From positions 219,542,537 to 219,606,536 of the forward strand of contig NC_134397.1 in assembly GCF_050003625.1 (NCBI RefSeq): 64,000 bases of DNA, read 5' to 3'. The notes beneath the pieces are model-generated. The model did not search any database. It was not told the DNA's origin and saw nothing but the letters and a program-made list of their open reading frames with translations. Numbering within the stretch: position 1 is the first letter of the stretch; every line of letters starts with the position of its first letter. Position numbers and translations under genes: made by a program. Below are positions 10,151-20,903 of this stretch, piece by piece. Source of the DNA: Haematobia irritans (taxonomy: Eukaryota > Arthropoda > Insecta > Diptera > Muscidae).

Positions 10151-11317
10151 CAAGATATGTGAAAAAATTACCTACGATGAATAAAACAAGGATAAGTCAA
10201 AATGTTCAAACAGCGAGTTCAAATGAACTACTCTCTGTTCCACGTGGTCATAATTTTTATTCACAAAAAACATTGTATTAAGAACTTTCATCATAAGTTT
10301 TTATAATAAAGTACTTTTGCTTAAAGAAAGTTTAATTTTAATGTATGAAAATTTTCATAATAGTAAAACAGTTTGTTGTTCCTTTAATTATTTAATTTCT
10401 CTGTACTGTGGAATGATTGATTTAAAAATAGTTTAGTCGTCGACATTTTAAAGAGACTGTTAACCAATTTTTATTATCGGGTTTCCCAAAAAATAAGCAA
10501 GTAAAACAAAATAATACTGACTTTTTAACTTGGTAGTGGTATATAAATCTTATGGCGTTGTAAAAATGAACTAAAATACAATGTTATAGATGAACTAAAA
10601 TTTAAGAGAATTATAAACTAGACAAGTTGAAAAAAATCTTAAGGGCTAAATCATGGTCAATATTACTACAGTTTAGTTCATTTTGCAATGGAAAAGGGTT
10701 CACTGTTTTTTCAGTGTAATGGCCTCTGTTTTTTGGGATGCGCACATGGAATAATTTTTATCGATTACCAGACTATTATATGGCGTTATTTGAGCGTTTG
10801 AAGATCGAAATCGCGGCAAAACGGCCCCATATGAAGAAGAAAAAAGTGTTGTTCCACCAAGACAACGCACCGTGCCACAAGTCATTGAGAACGATGGCAA
10901 AAATTCATGAATTGGGCTTCGAATTGCTTCCCCACCCACCGTATTCTCCAGATCTAGCCCCAGCGACTTTTTCTTGTTCTCAGACTTCAAAAGGATGCTT
11001 GCAGGGAAAAAATTTGGCTGCAATGAAGAGGTGATCGCCGAAACTGAGGCCTATTTTGAGGCAAAACCGAAGGAGTACTACCAAAATGGTATCAAAAAAT
11101 TGGAAGGTCCTTATAATCGTTGTATCGCTCTTGAAGGGAACTATGTTGAATAATAAAAACGAATTTTGACAAAAAAAATGTGGTTTTCTTTGCTATACCG
11201 GGGACTTATCAGCCAACCTGTTAAAAGAGATACAAAATTGGAAAATCGGGTTTTCAACTTATATACTTCCTGTGAAAAAAGAAAAGTCGTGGTTAAATTT
11301 TTGTAATTTTCAAATTC

Positions 11318-11701
11318 GACTCACCAACTTTTGTTTTTTTTTATCAAGTGAAATCTACTAATCGAATTTTTGTGTTGAAAAAAATCAATATGAAACTTTT
11401 TCTAGTGACCAATGTTGGCTAATTGACAACAGAATAATTATGAACGGATATGAACCAATTTTCGCATAGAAATTAAAGGGCCAAATTTCAACTGGATTAG
11501 ATGAAATTTGTTCCTCCATGAGGCTTCAGAAATCAAAATGGCAGCTATACCTAAAAGGGTCCGTTTTCATATTATCCAACCCACATAAATTTCAGCCGGA
11601 TCTTACGAAATTTGCTCCACCAAAGTCAAATCTGAATATCGGTTTATATGGGGGCCACATGTCATTATGGACAGATAGGGACCAATTTTACAATAGAGTT
11701 A
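11318..11701. repeat. Direct duplication, right copy
   Basis: Same-orientation copy of 6690-7085, uninterrupted: after 'aattttacaatagagttaa' the sequence continues without a mariner. It therefore serves as an empty-site homologue for the mariner insertion. Confidence 0.85.
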
Positions 11702-11769
11702 AGAAGCATTGGCATCGAGTACCAAATTTGAGTTTAATAGACGGACGGAAGCAATACTTCGATGTGTGA

Positions 11770-11873
11770 AATCGGGCAGCACTCAGTGATAAGAGAGAAG
11801 TTCACCAATGTGGTATCACAATGGACTGAATAGTCTAAGTGAGCCTGATACGTCGGGCTGCCACCTAACCTAA
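11770..11873 (+). mobile_element. SINE family S, 3' end fragment
   Basis: Holds only the last ~100 bp (aatcgggcagcactcagtga through cacctaacctaa), missing the tRNA-like head. Followed by a small repeat of 'tacttcgatgtgttacctaa' and a near copy. Confidence 0.8.
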
Positions 11874-12012
11874 TACTTCGATGTGTTACCTAACCTAATA
11901 CTTCAATGTGTTACCTATGTTGGAGGGTATAAAAAATGGTCTAAAATAACTCAATGCACTCAATCTTCGAAATTTCGATGTCATGATTCGCTACAAAAAT
12001 CTTTTGGAGAAT

Positions 12013-12055
12013 CCTGTTCTCTTCGCCATATTTTTCCTATGGCGAAGAGAACAGG
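12013..12055. other. Perfect 18-bp hairpin, 7-nt loop
   Basis: CCTGTTCTCTTCGCCATA at 12013-12030 pairs perfectly with 12038-12055 around the loop TTTTTCC. GC content of the stem is well above the surroundings. It is not part of any repeat I see in the window. Confidence 0.85.
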
Positions 12056-12059
12056 TCTT

Positions 12060-13659
12060 TCTTCATTAAATTCCATAATGAATCGCTACTACTATGTTAC
12101 CATTTTATACAGACTATTAGTATACATTGCTAAAAATTCACCTTTATTCCTTCCTCGCTCCCATTAATAAGAGGTTGCTTTGCTATGCATCAGAAGAGGG
12201 TAAGGTCAATACGATAATGAAGACCATTAGCAAAATGGTGTTCAGCTACATAAATGTTCATTAAAAATTCAACTGCTGTTGAATGGAAATGAGTTTCGAA
12301 TAAACTTAAGTAAACATAATTTGTGGATCAATTTATTTTCTAGAAAATTTGAATAATAATATTTTTTTTTATTTACTACTAGCAAACCTATTTAAAATAC
12401 CCCCGCAATATAATAAAGTTTTAAATGAAAGCAATACATTTAAAGGTCAAAATGTTTCGTTTATTATTTTTTGTTACAAATGTACTATGATAAAATTGTC
12501 CAATATTGGCATTTTGATTCTGTGATTGAATTAAATTGCTCTCATGCATTTGCTTGATTTTATTTAAAACAATATTTGAAATATTTACATTGCATACGAA
12601 ATTTTTGCTATTTTGCTATTTCATTTTTACTTCCATATTGCCCCCTAGGCAAACATACTAATTTCAAACAAAATTGTTTTTATGAAGCGTTAGAAACCAA
12701 CAAAAAAGAATGCCACTTTGAAAAACTATTAATTTTTTTCCCGCCAAAGCCATTCCGCTCGATTGTATTAAACGAAAAGCCATCTATCGAACGTGATAAC
12801 TGCAGGGTGGATATATAATATACATAATTTTTCTATTTTTTCACATTCATGACATTTGGCGATTTTAGCATAAATGTTATATTTTTATGTTGTTCTTTTT
12901 CGGGGGGAGAATATTTAGATTGGTTTTTTGTCGTTATTGGATATTACTTCATGTAAAATATATAGAGTAAAACAAATTGCTAAAACACAGCTTTTAAAGG
13001 CTCAAATTTTAGAGCAATTTTATTTCGAAATAAAATTGAATATTTGTTTTTATAGTAAATTTTCATTTTTGTTGTTGTTTTTTTTTTTGTTTTGGGATGG
13101 TTCTCAATTTCCGTCCATATAAATAAATTGCAGCATTATGTTCGAAATGTAAATAAATAGAAACTGAATATTGCAATACTGTATTGACAAATCTGCTACT
13201 GTCAATATAATTACACTCAAACAGATTTGTAAAAAAAAAAACTGAAACAAATATGAGAGTTTGGGTCGGTGAAAGCAGATTACATGATAATATCCTAAAC
13301 TATCCTTACTGAATTATAAGTGCGCATAAAACAAAATCGCTTACAATTTTCCAATAAACAAAAACACTGGATCGTATGACGTTAACATAAGGACTAAAAA
13401 AAGCGGGTAACTATACAAAGAAAAACTAAGAAACAAAATTCAAGACAAACGAAATTCTTCTTTGTTCAAAAATATTCACTTTAAGAGTAACTAAACTCAA
13501 ATTTACGATTCTCTTTAATTTTTGATTATATTTCTTATATCTTAGTGTCAAAAGACAACTTCTAATCTTTCAGAATAACCCACTTCACAATTTCTAACTT
13601 ATGTCCTTATGAGTGTAAAAGAACGTCAATAAAAGAATGTAAATTTTCTGGTAAATTGT
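12060..13659. other. Unassigned intronic DNA
   Basis: AT-rich; no recurring repeat, gene or RNA recognised. Confidence 0.5.
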
Positions 13660-13974
13660 GCACTCAGGAAAAGTTTACATGGATCCAAAGATTTTTACCT
13701 TCTCTTTATCATTTTGGTATTGATTCCGAGTCAATGATGCCGCTTCTTTATAGTACGGACATTGTTTAGGATGCTATCTAGCTTTAAATCTAGGCTCTAT
13801 AAAATTAATACAGATACTCATTTGTCGAATTTCCATTCTGTCTACACGTATAAATAAAAATTTGTTAAAAATCCACAATATAACAGATATTTCAAAGTAA
13901 AACATATTTTTGTTTAATTTCAAAAAAACTTTAAACTAAAGATGCAAATTCCTCCAAAAGAAGTATTAGCCTAT
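13660..13974. mobile_element. CACTG-type MITE, left part
   Basis: From 'gtgcactcaggaaaag' onward it matches 34290-34760 (ggatccaaagattttnacctt, attgattccgag, tatctagc/gcc). It stops at 13974, where a Helentron-like element begins, and resumes at 16312. Non-coding, non-autonomous. Confidence 0.75.
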
Positions 13975-14106
13975 TTTTATACCCTCCACCATAGGATGGG
14001 GGTATATTAACTTTGTCATTCCGTTTGTAACACATCGAAATATTGCTCTAAGACCCCATAAAGTATATATATTCTGGGTCGTGGTGAAATTCTGAGTCGA
14101 TCTAAG

Positions 14107-14184
14107 CATGTCCGTCCGTCCGTCCGTCTGTCCGTCTGTCCGTCCGTCCGTCTGTCCGTCTGTCCGGCTGTCCGTCCGTCTGTG
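14107..14184 (+). repeat. (GTCY)n microsatellite
   Basis: Runs of GTCC and GTCT tetranucleotides inside the Helentron-like element; equivalent GTCT-rich tract at 41912-41960 in family B. Confidence 0.95.
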
Positions 14185-14280
14185 GAAATCACGCTAACTT
14201 CCGAACGAAACAAGCTATCGACTTGAAACTTGGCACAAGTAGTTGTTATTGATGTAGGTCGGATGGTATTGAAAATGGGT

Positions 14281-15375
14281 CATATCGGACCACGTTTACG
14301 TATAGCCCCCATATAAACCGATCCCCAAATTTGGCTTGGGGAGCCTCCCGGAGCAGCAAAATTCATCCGATCTGGTTGAAACTTGGTACGTGGTCTTAGT
14401 ATACGGTCTCTAACAACCATGCAAAAATTGGTCCATATCAGTCCATAATTATATATAGCCCCCATATAAACCGATCCCCTGATTTGACCTCCGGAGCCTC
14501 TTGGAGGGGCAAAATTCATCCGATCCGATTGAAATTTGGTACCTGATGTTAGTATATGGTCTCTAACAACCATGCAAAAATTGGTCCATATCGGTCCATA
14601 ATTATATATAGCCCCCATATAAACCGATCCCCAGATTTGACCTCCGGAGACTTTTGGAGGGGCAAAAATTCATCCGATCCGGTTGAAATTTGGTACCTGA
14701 TGTTAGTATACGGCCTCTAACAACCATGCAAAAATTGGTCCATATCGGTCCATAATTATATATAGCTCCCATATAAACCGATCCCCAGATTTGACCACCG
14801 GAGCCTCTTGGAGGAGCAAAATTCATCCGATCCGGTTGAAATTTAGTACGTGGTCTTAGTATACGGTTTTTAACAACCATGCAAAAATTGGTCCATATCG
14901 GTCCATAATTATATATAGCCCCCATATAAACCGATCCCCAGATTTGACCTCCGGAGCCTCTTGGAGGGGCAAAATTCATCCGATCCGGTTGAAATTTGGT
15001 ACCTGATGTTAGTTTACGGCCTCTTATAACCATGCAAAAATTGGTCCATATCGGTCCATAATTATATATAGCCCCCATATAAACCGATCCCCAGATTTGA
15101 CCTCCGGAGCCTCTTGGAAGAGCAAAATTCATCTGATCCAGTTGAAATTTGGTACATGGTGTTAGTATATGGTCTCTAACAACCATGCAAAAATTGGTCC
15201 ATATCGGTCCATAATTATATATAGTTCCCATATAAACCGTCCCCAGATTTGACGTCCGGAACCTCTTGGAGGAGCAAAAGTCATCCGATACGGTTGAAAT
15301 TTGGTACATTTTGTCAATATATGGCCTCTAACAGCCATGTAAAAATTGGTCCATATCGGTCTTTAGTTATATATA
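14281..15375. repeat. 153-bp tandem repeats
   Basis: The marker 'gcaaaaattg' recurs at 14421, 14574, 14728, 14881, 15034 and 15187: spacing 153-154 bp. Each unit contains CCCCATATAAACCGATCCCC. As 153 is divisible by three, minus-strand frames stay open for 112 and 235 codons with a 51-residue period (MGAIYNYGPIWTNFCMVV...). These look like by-products of period and composition, not genes. Confidence 0.95.
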
Positions 15376-15417
15376 GCCGATGACTTATTACACAAAAATT
15401 GGTCCATATCGCCAAAA

Positions 15418-16076
15418 ATAATCTACCAAAACTTTATTTCCATAGAAAATTTTGTCAAATTTTATTACTATAGAAAGTTTTGTCAAAATTTCACTTCTAT
15501 AGAAAGTTTTGTCAAAAGTTTATTTCTATACAAATGTTTGTCAAAATTTTATTTCCATAGAAAATTTTGTCAAAATTTTATTTCTATAGAAAATTTTGTA
15601 ATCTACCAAAACTTTATTTCCATAGAAAATTTTGTCAAATTTTATTACTATAGAAAGTTTTGTTAAAATTTCATTTCTATAGAAAGTTTTGTCAAAAGTT
15701 TATTTCTATAGAAATGTTTGTCAAAATTTTATTTCTATAGAAAATTTTGTAAAAAATTTATTTCTGTAGAAAATTTTGTCAACATTTTATTTCTATACAA
15801 AATTTTGTCAAAATTTCATTTCTATACAAAATTTTGTCAACATTTTATTTCTATAGAAATTTTTGTCAAAATTGTATTGCTATAGAAAATTTTGTCAAGT
15901 TTTTATTTTTATAGAAAATTTTGTCAAATTTTTATTTCTATAGAAAATTTTGTCAAAATTTTATTTCTATAGAAAATTTTGTCAAGGTTTCATTTCTATA
16001 GAAAATTTTGTCAAGGTTTCATTTCTATAGAAAATTTTGTCAAAATTTTATTTCTATAGAAAATTTTGTCAAACTA
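15418..16076. repeat. 29-bp-unit array inside the Helentron-like element
   Basis: Units run in opposite orientation to array 1 (TTTCTATAGAAA, then ATTTTGTCAAAA). It opens with aatctaccaaaac. A 180-bp block at 15421-15600 is repeated with few differences at 15601-15780, including a second 'atctaccaaaac', so the array has grown by segmental duplication. Confidence 0.92.
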
Positions 16077-16311
16077 GATTATATACGTATTTAATCGGCC
16101 TTTTTTTGTTTAATATATACCCCGTATGGGCTAACTTACAATTTAGAAGACAGTGTTAAAAAGTTTTACGATACCTTGCCATCGGCAAGTGTTATCGCAA
16201 CCCAAGTAATTCGATTGTGGATGACAGCCTTTAGTAGAAGTTCCTACGCAATCCATGGTGGAGGGTACATAAGATTCGGCCTGGCCGAACTTACGGCCGT
16301 ATATACTTGTT

Positions 16312-16560
16312 ATATCTAAGATTCAATATTTCAGTTAATTTATAGATTATTTCTTTAAATCAAAAATATTTGCTTATTGCAAAAACATACGATATTAATT
16401 AAGAGAGATTTCTCTATATCAAAAATAATTGCCTTACTGCAAAAACACATGATATTAATTAAGGGACTATCATTTCAAATGTTCATGTCTTAAATTTGAA
16501 GAAGAAAATGTTTAAAATAAAGATTATTAACGTTTTTATTTAAGTTTTCATTCTTCTAAA
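16312..16560. mobile_element. CACTG-type MITE, right part
   Basis: Continues the MITE of 13660-13974 after the Helentron insertion: 'agattcaatatttcagttaat' matches 34785-34810. It holds a ~65-bp internal direct repeat (tcaaaaatatttgc...tattaattaag, twice at about 16362-16400 and 16418-16462). Confidence 0.65.
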
Positions 16561-17057
16561 GAAGTTTGCCAACATCAAAATAAGATTCCACACGCAGAGA
16601 AGCAATATGTTCACCTCACACATCTTTCAATATCAAAATGTTATTTTTGGATGGTTACCATGTCAAATGCTTGTCACAAAAATGTTGTTTAAGAGTTCAC
16701 CGAAAGTGGAAAAAACAGTCGAAAAAAATCTCAATCGAAATTTTGTTCGCACAATTTATCCACAAATCGAAAATTCATGAAACCGATCTTTGCAATAATC
16801 CAAAAAAGTCCTACTCAAGCATTTTTTATAATTGGACAAAGATAAAAATTATTTTTTTCCAATAGAAGAAAAAATTAAAAGTCGAACTTTTGGAACTTCT
16901 CCGACACAACAGGTGTCATATCCCAGATAAGTACATAATATGTAAAATACGGCTAGAGCCTACAGGTGTCATATCCAAGATAAATACATAATTTTATGTT
17001 ATTTTCCCATTTAATTTCATGAAAGTCTAAAAGCCCAAAATTTTTTACGATTTTCCC
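16561..17057. other. Unassigned intronic DNA
   Basis: Includes a short direct repeat 'aggtgtcatatccnagataa.tacataat' at about 16910 and 16965. No gene recognised. Confidence 0.5.
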
Positions 17058-17613
17058 TATTTTTATACCCTGCGCCACACTGTGTGTGGAACCGGGTATT
17101 ATAAGTTAGTGCATATGTTTGTTTGCAATACCCAGAAGGAGACGAGATAGACACATGGTGTCTTTGGCAAAAATGCTCAGGGTGGCCTCCTGAGTCGATA
17201 TAGTCATGTCCGTCTGTCTATGAACACATTTTTGTGATCAAAGTCTAAGTCACAGTTTTAGTCCAATCGACTTCAAATTTGCCACAAGATTGTGTTTTGG
17301 CTCAGAATAGAAACCTATTGATTTTGGAAGAAATCGGTTCAGATTTAGATATAGCTCCCATATATATATTTCGCGCGATATGGACTAATATGGTCCCAAA
17401 AGCCAGAGTTTTACCCCAATTTGATTGAAATTTTGTACTAGGAATACAATTAGTAGTGTAGTCAAGTGTGCCAAATTTTATTGAAATCGGTTTAGATTTA
17501 GATATAGCTCCCATATATATCGTTCGCCCGATTTACACTCATATGACCACAGTGGCCAATCTTTTTCTCCGATTTAATTGAAATTTTGCACAGGGAGTAG
17601 AATTAGCATTGTA
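17058..17613 (+). mobile_element. Helentron/DINE-like family C, 5' part
   Basis: Left end TTTTTATACCCTGCGCCACA, then the CAGACGGACATGA-type block (reverse complements at 1008 and 40200), then about two units with 'gctcccatatatat' at 17354 and 17507 (153-bp spacing). Truncated where the DD41D transposon begins; I do not see its continuation after 18525. Confidence 0.75.
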
Positions 17614-18523
17614 AAGGGTGGTTAAATTGTAAGGGCCGATGTTGAAAGTGAACCACACCTAAAGTTTTTTTTTTTCGAATTTTATTTGACATTTCTCTAT
17701 TTCAGACTTACTCAATTTGAACCATGGACGTCGTGAATGGGCAGAGTGGTTCCAAGAAATGGCAACAGTAGATTATCAATTTTCGAAGAAAATCATCTTC
17801 AGTGATGAGGCACATTTCTACCTCAGTGGATTCGTCAATAAACAGAATTGCCGCATTTGGGCGAATGAGAATCCAAGAGTGATTGTAACGAAAAACCAAT
17901 GCACCCACGAAGAGTGACTGTTTGGTGTGGTTTATGGGATGGTGCCATCATCGGGCCGTATTTTTTCCAAAATGAGGCTGGTCAGGCAGTTACTGTGAAT
18001 GATGTTCGCTATCGGGAGATGATAACGAACTTTTTATGGCCCGAATTGGAAGATATGGATGTGGACGATATGTGGTTTCAGCAGGACGGTGCCACTTGCA
18101 ACACAGCTAACGAAACAATGGCTCTTTTGCGCAACAAATTCAATGGCCGTGTTATCTCACGTAATGGCGATGTCAATTGGCCGCCAAGATCATGTGATTT
18201 GACACCGTTGGACTTTTTTCTTTGGGGTTATTTGAAAGAAAAGGTGTACGTCGATAAGCCAGCAACAATGCAAGAGCTAAAGGATGAGATAATTCGGCAC
18301 ATTAACGGCATAGAACCTCCATTATGCCTCAGCGTCATCGAAAATTTGGACGATCGGATGAAGGTGTGCCACCGAGGTCGCGGCGCCCATTTGGCCGATT
18401 TCTTGTTCCATACATAATTGAGTAATACCAATATATCATAATAAAATAAAATTACAATAATTTCCTAAATAGTTTGTGTTTTATTCAAAATCAACATCGG
18501 CCCTTCAAATTTTAGCCACCCTT
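17614..18523 (+). mobile_element. Tc1/mariner-superfamily element, DD41D type, deleted
   Basis: Termini AAGGGTGGTTAAATTGTAAG and, inverted, AAGGGTGGCTAAAATTTGAAG, then GGGCCGATGTTGA in both. TA flanks at 17612-17613 and 18524-18525. About 0.9 kb; the DNA-binding N-terminal half of the transposase is missing, so this is an internally deleted copy. Confidence 0.92.
17708..18417 (+). pseudogene. DD41D transposase pseudogene, catalytic half
   Basis: Catalytic domain of a Tc1/mariner-superfamily transposase. It shows IIFSDEAHF (first Asp, 17814), then a frameshift at 17899-17917 (the first frame ends in TGA, the second picks up at HPRRVTVWCGLW), WFQQDGAT (second Asp, 18085) and TPLDFFLWGYLKEKVY (third Asp, 18211). 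The second and third Asp are 41 residues apart, which places it with the DD41D (rosa-like) group rather than DD34D mariners. It ends ADFLFHT-stop at 18417. The helix-turn-helix region is absent. It cannot encode a working enzyme. Confidence 0.9.
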
Positions 18524-18525
18524 TA

Positions 18526-19925
18526 TTTACTCAGCAGAAATTATCATTGTCAAATAATTACCTGCTAGTCCAAAATCGGTAAGCAATTAATAATAAATAG
18601 AAATCTTGCTTACTTTTTCAAGGGAAGGGTTCTACGGGCAAATTACTTTTCTGCAGCATTACCAAAAGTGGACGAGATATGATAAAACAGTGTAGATTTC
18701 CAGAAATAAAGAACAAATCTACGGTATTTCTAGGAGTATAACACAAATCTTCTTGGTAAGCAGTTTTCCACCATGGTGGATAATATTTTATTAAGTTTGT
18801 TTTCATAATACTCGATCACTGAAAAATTGATGTATAATAGTTTTTTCAGATCAACTACTTACCCAGGTTTTTCTAGGCAATAATTTCATAACACTCAACG
18901 TCTGATTAGACTTAGAATAAATTCCATAAAATGGAAATAGTTGAAGTAAGGTAAAATAAAATAGGTCTACTACAAATTACTTAATGTTAACCTGACTCTT
19001 CCAAAACATTTATGAACTTTAAGTAAAAATAAAATATCAATATCTCTAAAATCAAGCTTAAAATGCAATACACATTTTATGGTCTATCTCTATTTAATTT
19101 TGCTGCATTTTACCATTTGGCATTTCCACGCCACTAAAACAAACATTTTAAGCCGTAATAAAAACCAATATCGGCATTAGACGAAATCAAAGAAGATATT
19201 ATCTTGGTTTGTTAAGCTGCCTATTAATATTTCAAATTTAAGAAAATTGACATGAAAGAACGATACGATAGAGATGAAGAAGAATAAGTTAGTAAAACTA
19301 CCAGCATTACAACATCATCTCTGATATTTATCTCTGGTAATCTGCAATCAAAGCAAAAAAAATGTATCCCAACACCACAATTCAACCGCATTCAATGAGT
19401 CAGTAAAACAAGTACTCTCGTGGCAAAACAAGCAGACGAAAAAAAAAAACTAAAAATATAAAACAACTTTTTCAACAGCAGACCAAGACGGTCTAAAAGT
19501 CAGCCCGTGTGCCTTAGACAAGATATTGCTGCTGCTTCTGCTGCCGTTTGCAGATTCGATTATCATTACAGTATTTGCGCAGGGATTTGAAAAATCTTAT
19601 TTGAACTTTTGTTGTTGTCATCGTCATTTTTCATTGGTTGACAATTTATTATGGGCTGTTTGAAAAAGCAAATAAACAGATGGATTGCTTTTGATATAGA
19701 TGTCCATTAAGGGCCTCAAAGGTACGTTAAAACTGAGGTATCAAGTTTGATACTAATTGTATCTCAAAAATGAGATACTAATAGATAAAATTACGTTCAA
19801 AAATCATGAACGGACGGTAACAAAATGAAAGGGAAACGTTCACGAAAAATCAAAACTGGATGTTCACGGTTTCGGTTTTCGTTTTTCTTTGGCCATGAAA
19901 AGTCTTAAAATATTCATTGGAAGTT
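18526..19925. other. Unassigned intronic DNA
   Basis: AT-rich; no recurring repeat, RNA or coding region recognised. Confidence 0.5.
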
Positions 19926-19927
19926 CT

Positions 19928-20190
19928 TAATGCAGCTCCGTCGGTGGCGCAATGTGCTAAAGCGACTGTTAACATGTATGGAGCTGACAATCCAGGTTCG
20001 AGTCACGGTACCGGACATTAAGTTTTCAGATCATGAACGCTGGTTGTTGTTTTGACAAAGCATGGTGCAATTTTGTCCATGTCAAATTGACACCGGTAGT
20101 TCTCCTTTTGCCAGCGTGTTGATTCACTCTCATGAACGGATCTTTTAGAAACGTGCACACTGTTCATGCTTTTTTCAACGGGTGTAGATC
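19928..20190 (+). mobile_element. Second tRNA-derived SINE candidate
   Basis: A tRNA-like head with A-box-like tggcgcaatgtgctaaagcg (about 19943-19962) and B-box-like ggttcgagtca (about 19995-20005) at typical spacing, followed by a non-tRNA body. Different family from S. The 3' end is not clear. Confidence 0.5.
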
Positions 20191-20450
20191 TGTGCATACA
20201 TGAAAGGATAAGCATGGTGCTAGTTACCATCAGACCTGATATAATATAAGATCCGACGATATCTGTTGCTATAACTAATTCTATTTGATCTAATATTATT
20301 TTTGAGATCTTATCCAATCCAAACCAATCAAATCCCATATAAATTAGACGTAATTATCGTAACCATTTCTCGAATCCGATCAGATACAATCATATCAGAT
20401 TAAATCCTTCAATTTGTACATGGGCATATGGGGATTTCCACACCCTAAAA

Positions 20451-20903
20451 AACTAGCTTCTGTAACATATACCCTAAACACATTTTGCTTCAAAAATTAA
20501 TGAAATTTTCTTTGTGTGGATATATGTTTAAGGCGCCAATTGGGTACTTCCATTATTTTGCTTGCACCCTGCTCTCTAGATCTCTCTTTCTAAACACATA
20601 TATGTTTATAGGCTGTTTCTAAATTAATATATGTTTGCATCTAAGCATATTATATTTGCAAACATTTTATGTCCCAAACATAATATGTTCTAACATATTA
20701 ACATATATGTCTCAATCATATTATGCAAGTTTATGAACATTATATGCTTGCACTTAAAAATATTGTGTTAAAAAAATTGAGTTCCAAACATATAATTTTT
20801 ACACCCAAACATATGGAAAGCAGTCTTTTTCGTCCGTGCAGAAATAAAATCTCGACCATATTTTGGTCAAAAGAAACATTGAACAGCAGATGTCGTTGTA
20901 ATG
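20451..20903 (+). repeat. ACATATATG-type AT-rich repeat, long copy
   Basis: Starts near 'ctagcttctgtaacatatacc', is rich in ACATATATG and its complement, and ends near 'tcgtccgtgcagaaataaaa'. The same repeat is at 38361-40175 (reversed, interrupted) with end fragments at 1-160 and 36340-36400. No obvious terminal inverted repeat; class unknown. Confidence 0.7.

Larger units (their letters stand above)
7848..10716. mobile_element. 2.9-kb TA-flanked element nested in the mariner
   Basis: The mariner reading stops at ...GGCAAAG-TA (7846-7847) and resumes at TA-ATGGCC (10717-). The inserted DNA starts CACAGAAAAAAA and ends TTTTTTCAGTG, short inverted termini with one mismatch, with a TA target duplication. 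These termini resemble the CACTGAAAAA ends of the MITEs at 32731-33597 and 34280-35080. No transposase is visible, so it is non-autonomous or cargo-bearing. Its interior holds a (GT)n tract near 8540 and a tandem series of splice-site-bounded segments at 8917-10150. Confidence 0.85.
7264..11153 (+). pseudogene. Mariner transposase pseudogene (Himar1-like)
   Basis: Cut-and-paste transposase of the mariner DD34D type, which would bind the terminal repeats and insert at TA. It starts MEKKEFRVLIKYC at 7264. A one-base loss in an A run before 7323 breaks the frame, and one Asn codon is missing after TWLD. The helix-turn-helix region (ENIKKIHKMIL, KERVGHIIHQY) and the first catalytic Asp (MDETW, 7731) are readable. 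The frame is then split by the inserted element (7848-10716). After it come the second Asp (HQDNAPCH, 10861) and third Asp (10965), spaced 34 residues apart after allowing for a lost C near 10960. There is a small deletion before YYMAL, and the reading ends IALEGNYVE-stop at 11153. It cannot encode an active enzyme. Confidence 0.95.
7086..11221 (+). mobile_element. Himar1-like mariner (irritans subfamily), interrupted
   Basis: Inverted termini ACAGGTTGGCTGATAAG at the left and the matching CTTATCAGCCAACCTGT at the right, flanked by TA on both sides (7084-7085, 11222-11223). These ends match the Himar1 terminal repeats as I know them. The transposon is about 4.1 kb only because a 2869-bp element is inserted in the transposase gene; without it the length is about 1.27 kb, normal for mariner. 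Confidence 0.95.
13975..16311 (+). mobile_element. Helentron/DINE-like element, family A, copy 1
   Basis: Left end TTTTTATACCCTCCACCAT, followed at once by its imperfect inverted copy (aggatgggggtat). Right end holds a GC-rich palindrome (TTCGGCCTGGCCGAA), then acggccgtatatacttgtt. Between them, in order: a block ending at a (GTCY)n tract (about 14107-14184), about seven copies of a 153-bp repeat (14281-15375), a 29-bp array (15418-16076) and a unique tail. The host MITE continues on both sides, which fixes the boundaries. DINE-1 elements are known to combine subterminal inverted repeats, a (GTCY)n tract, central ~150-bp repeats in some lineages, and a 3' hairpin. No Rep/helicase gene, so non-autonomous. 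Confidence 0.8.

Noticed and set aside
10738..11034. Separate gene downstream of the 2.9-kb insert
   Set aside because: It is the C-terminal part of the same interrupted mariner transposase.
14602..15309. A 235-codon minus-strand ORF with 51-residue repeats
   Set aside because: Produced by 153-bp non-coding repeats in a Helentron-like element; no domain, start context or host gene structure.
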